From assembly GCA_002432945.1 (NCBI GenBank), contig DJHE01000025.1, forward strand, positions 23,456 to 39,191: 15,736 nucleotides of DNA, written 5' to 3'. The notes beneath the pieces are model-generated. The model was given only the letters and a program-made list of their open reading frames with translations. It was not told the DNA's origin and did no database searches. Positions 13,247 through 15,736 of this stretch are shown piece by piece; position 1 is the stretch's first letter, and each line of letters starts with the position of its first letter. The translations under genes were made by a program, and so were the position numbers. The DNA comes from Synergistaceae bacterium UBA5827 (lineage in GTDB: Bacteria; Synergistota; Synergistia; Synergistales; 79-D21).

Positions 13247-14458
13247 ATGAAACTTTTATTACTTGATTGCCTTGACGAAAGAGAGCTTCTTTATGAAATC
13301 GACCGCATCGGGGCAGACCGGCGAAGTTTTCCCTATTTTGCGGCAAAGGACGAGACCCTTCTCCTCGCGGCGAAGGATCTTGATGTTCGCGCAGCAAACG
13401 CACTCAAGCAAGAGATGCTCTCCCGGGGAGGAGACATCATTGTCCACAAGAGAACGATCGACTGCGGCGTGACGCATACCGATGCCTTGCTGATGGGGAC
13501 ACCGGGGCAGTTTTCGCGCTTGCTGGAAAAACTCGCTTCCATGCCCTATTGGGGGCTCGACGAATTCAAAATAGCCTTGGGCGCAGCCTTGCGCAACGCA
13601 AGGAGGAGGTCTTGGGACATCTCCCTCCCGGGGGGACGAACACTTTCCCTCGGGGATAAGACCCGCATCATGGGTATCCTGAACGTGACGGGCGACTCTT
13701 TTTTCCCCGGGAGCCGGCACCTGGACCCGGGAGACGCCGTGAGAAACGCTTTGTCCCAATTTGAAGAAGGGGCTGACGTGGTAGATATCGGGGGCGAATC
13801 GACAAGACCCGGTGCCCCGGACGTGCCACCCGAAGAGGAATGCGCCCGCGTGGTCCCCGTTATCTCGGAAATCAGGCGGCTGAGACCCCAGAGCATCCTG
13901 TCGATCGATACCCGAAAGGCTTCGGTTGCCGAGGCGGCAGTCAAGGCGGGAGCCGATATCGTCAACGACGTCTCAGGACTGAGGTATGACCCCGGTATGG
14001 CCAGGACCCTCTCCGAACTCCGGGTGCCCGTCATCCTGATGCATAGCCGCAAAACCCCCGGCACGATGCAGGAATCCCCGTCCTACAATCACGTCGTTTC
14101 TGATGTCTGGGATGAACTGGAAAAGGTCCTGGAACATGCGACCCGTGCCGGTATCGAAAAGGAAGCGGTCATATTGGACCCCGGCCTCGGCTTTGCAAAG
14201 GATGCCGCGCACAACATGAGCCTTCTCAAGCACCTCAAGGCCTTCAGGACCCTGGGCCGGCCTCTCCTCGTCGGCCATTCCCGAAAAAGCACGATCGGCC
14301 AGGTCCTTTCACTACCCTCACCTGAGGATCGACTGGAAGGGACACTGGCGATCACAGCTTTATGCGCATGGCAGGGCATTCCGCTCGTCCGCGTCCACGA
14401 TGTCAGGGAGAATTCCCGCGTCGCCAGGATGATCGAAGCCATAAGGAAAGCCTCATGA
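13247..14458 (+). CDS. folP: dihydropteroate synthase with N-terminal extension
   Basis: Joins 6-hydroxymethyl-dihydropterin pyrophosphate with p-aminobenzoate in folate synthesis; target of sulfonamides. Residues about 134-400 are the TIM-barrel catalytic domain: GILNVTGDSFFPGSR (143-157), VDIGGESTRPGAP, LSIDTRKASVAEAAVKAGAD, NDVSG, LMHSRKTPGTMQ, ILDPGLGFAKD, GHSRKSTIG and VRVHDV. A 130-residue N-terminal extension, with GGDIIVHKRTIDCG and DALLMGTPGQFSRLLEKL, precedes it; similar extensions occur in FolP of many clostridia and deltaproteobacteria, and their role is unknown to me. In loop 1 the common NVTPDSF reads NVTGDSF. ATG at 13247 follows GCGAGG at 5-6 bases. The stop overlaps the folK start (ATGA), so the two are translationally coupled. 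Confidence 0.95.
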   Translation: MKLLLLDCLDERELLYEIDRIGADRRSFPYFAAKDETLLLAAKDLDVRAANALKQEMLSRGGDIIVHKRTIDCGVTHTDALLMGTPGQFSRLLEKLASMPYWGLDEFKIALGAALRNARRRSWDISLPGGRTLSLGDKTRIMGILNVTGDSFFPGSRHLDPGDAVRNALSQFEEGADVVDIGGESTRPGAPDVPPEEECARVVPVISEIRRLRPQSILSIDTRKASVAEAAVKAGADIVNDVSGLRYDPGMARTLSELRVPVILMHSRKTPGTMQESPSYNHVVSDVWDELEKVLEHATRAGIEKEAVILDPGLGFAKDAAHNMSLLKHLKAFRTLGRPLLVGHSRKSTIGQVLSLPSPEDRLEGTLAITALCAWQGIPLVRVHDVRENSRVARMIEAIRKAS

Positions 14459-14946
14459 AAACTGCCGCAATTGGCTTAGGAAGCAATGTCGGGGATCGCC
14501 TCGGCAACCTGCGCACTGCAGTAAATGCCCTTTCCTGGTCAGGCTTCCTGGTTACCGCCCGGAGCTTCGTCTACGAAACGCCGCCTTTTGGGCGTACCGA
14601 CCAGCCGCGGTTTCTAAACGCCGCAATCATCGGGGAATTTGCTGGAAATCCCTCTTCCCTCCTCACATTGCTGAAAGACGTGGAAAAGAGGATGGGTCGC
14701 CGGGACAGGGGACGGTGGGGCCCGCGGGAGATCGACCTGGACCTCCTCATGATCCCCGATTTCGTCTACAGCAGCAAAACGCTTGAAATCCCCCACCCGG
14801 GACTCGCGGAAAGGGCTTTCGTGCTTGTTCCATTGGCCGAAATCGCACCAGGCTGGGTTCACCCCGTCCTGGGGATCGATATAGCTTCCCTGGCCGAAAA
14901 AGTTAAATCCGAGGCGCAATCCTTTTGCCGCATCGCGCGCCTTTAA
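14455..14946 (+). CDS. folK: 2-amino-4-hydroxy-6-hydroxymethyldihydropteridine pyrophosphokinase (HPPK)
   Basis: Transfers pyrophosphate from ATP to 6-hydroxymethyl-dihydropterin, making the substrate of FolP. The protein has 163 residues, typical of stand-alone HPPK. Motifs are GLGSNVGDR (7-15), VYETPPFGRTDQPRFLNAA (pterin-binding loop), GRRDRGRWGPREIDLDLL (Mg/ATP site with the paired aspartates) and IPHPGLAERAFVLVPLAEIAP. The start ATG at 14455 overlaps the folP stop as ATGA; AAGGAAAG lies about 6 bases upstream. An open frame continues further 5' but is only the folP coding region in another register. folB and folE are not in the window. Confidence 0.96.
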   Translation: MKTAAIGLGSNVGDRLGNLRTAVNALSWSGFLVTARSFVYETPPFGRTDQPRFLNAAIIGEFAGNPSSLLTLLKDVEKRMGRRDRGRWGPREIDLDLLMIPDFVYSSKTLEIPHPGLAERAFVLVPLAEIAPGWVHPVLGIDIASLAEKVKSEAQSFCRIARL

Positions 14947-14974
14947 CCCGGGACGTCCGATTGGAGGTCAACCT

Positions 14975-15715
14975 TTGAAACCAAGACTCATTTTGCTTCC
15001 CCTTGCCTGTGCCCTTTTCCTGAGCCTCGCAGTACCCCCGGCGAAGGCCAATACTCGTGTGCTTTCAGCACCCGGGCACCCCGTCTTTCTCGTCCTTAAG
15101 GAAGAATCCGGTGTCGTCACGCAGGCAATCCTCCGCACCCCGGGTGCTCTTCAGCCGGTCACCGAGATTGTTGGCCTTTCCTTCGCCGGGGAAAACACAT
15201 CTACATTGGCCGTAGACCGTGACGCCAAGCCGGACCTCCTTTGGAAGCTGACCTTCCTCGACCAGAAAGAGCGCTCACAGGGAACTATCCTTTGGATCTC
15301 CGCCCTGACTCGGCAGCCTCGCGTGTGGCTTGCAGTCAGCCCCGTAGCGGAGACTCTCTGGGACGCAATCCGCCCGAAACTGACGGTGCCTCGCGGAACG
15401 CTCCTCTACATTTCACCGATCCTCCCGTCCTTCTTCAACTTGCCGCAGTACCAGGGCAAGGATGTCCTCACTTACGTCTATTGCCTGACGATTGACCAGA
15501 CAGGCCCGGGGATCGGCGTGGTCCCGGAGGTCTACAAGCAACTTCTCCGTATCGTGCAAACTGTACGGGAACACGAATTCGACACGGGAAGGCGAAAGGC
15601 CTACGAAGCGCTCGAAGCCGACTTCAAGATCCTTTCCGAGGGAGGAAAACCCTCTACGGAGGCGATCCTGAATTTCGGTTTCCGAAAAATCGCTGAAATT
15701 TCCTGGCTCCCGTAA
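14975..15715 (+). CDS. secreted protein of unknown function
   Basis: I do not recognise this family. The 246-residue product starts at TTG 14975, with GGAGGT 7 bases upstream, and begins with a clear Sec signal peptide: MKPR, a Leu/Ala-rich core, then a likely cleavage after PPAKA (residue 25). A cysteine at 12 lies in the core, but the surrounding LLPLAC is a poor lipobox (Pro at -3). The mature part of about 220 residues has no further membrane span; it looks like an alpha/beta or beta-rich domain, with WKLTFLD and WISAL strands early, a Pro-rich middle (LYISPILPSFFNLPQYQG), and a helical, charged C-terminal part (YKQLLRIVQTVREHEFDTGR). Cysteine is nearly absent. It follows folK by 28 bases and is probably co-transcribed, but nothing links it to folate. 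Confidence 0.8.
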   Translation: MKPRLILLPLACALFLSLAVPPAKANTRVLSAPGHPVFLVLKEESGVVTQAILRTPGALQPVTEIVGLSFAGENTSTLAVDRDAKPDLLWKLTFLDQKERSQGTILWISALTRQPRVWLAVSPVAETLWDAIRPKLTVPRGTLLYISPILPSFFNLPQYQGKDVLTYVYCLTIDQTGPGIGVVPEVYKQLLRIVQTVREHEFDTGRRKAYEALEADFKILSEGGKPSTEAILNFGFRKIAEISWLP

Positions 15716-15725
15716 GCAAGGACAC

Positions 15726-15736
15726 AAAAAAGGGAG
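15726..15736 (+). promoter_or_regulatory. possible ribosome-binding site of a gene beyond the right edge
   Basis: AAAAAAGGGAG at the very end of the window lies 10 bases after the stop of the secreted protein and resembles the purine-rich ribosome-binding sites used here. This suggests that another plus-strand gene of the same operon begins just outside. Confidence 0.3.

Noticed and set aside
1..15736. CRISPR array, tRNA, rRNA, riboswitch, insertion sequence, prophage, toxin-antitoxin or defence genes
   Set aside because: No direct repeats, cloverleaf, transposase or phage motif was seen; spacing between genes is too small for most of these. The gene content is vertical, housekeeping type.

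Overview
The window is a gene-dense bacterial chromosome segment of roughly 55% GC, with 18 protein genes and no gap longer than about 175 bases. I see no rRNA, tRNA, CRISPR array, insertion sequence or prophage gene. A class III (glycyl-radical) ribonucleotide reductase, a branched-chain amino-acid-type binding protein and a glycine/threonine enzyme point to a strict anaerobe that ferments amino acids. Gene order and protein flavour suggest Synergistota, or less likely a clostridial relative; this is inference without a database search.

Minus strand, in transcription order from about 12430 down to 5420: hrcA, grpE, dnaJ, prmA, rsmE, mtaB, hinT, rpsU, gatB/yqeY. This is the heat-shock and translation supercluster known from Bacillus subtilis (hrcA-grpE-dnaK-dnaJ-prmA-rsmE-mtaB, then rpsU-yqeY), but dnaK is missing between grpE and dnaJ. 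A consensus-like sigma-A promoter and a perfect CIRCE inverted repeat sit in front of hrcA. A long GC hairpin separates dnaJ from prmA. A second promoter appears to drive hinT-rpsU-gatB/yqeY, and a strong intrinsic terminator closes the block.

Minus strand, 5366 down to 1: nrdR, nrdD and nrdG (overlapping genes), then kbl, then the 5' part of a periplasmic amino-acid-binding protein gene that runs off the left edge. nrdR has its own promoter with a possible NrdR box at its transcription start, so the deoxyribonucleotide operon is probably self-regulated.

Plus strand, 12506 to the end: a histidine phosphatase, folP and folK (folate synthesis, translationally coupled), and an unrecognised secreted protein.

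Ten of the 18 genes appear to start with TTG or GTG, so several starts given here are shorter than the longest open frame; they were chosen from Shine-Dalgarno spacing and family alignment. The content is mostly housekeeping. The points most worth a second look are the dnaK-less heat-shock operon, an RsmE with several altered signature residues, a histidine phosphatase lacking its usual acidic residue, and the secreted orphan. I found no convincing undescribed multi-gene system.
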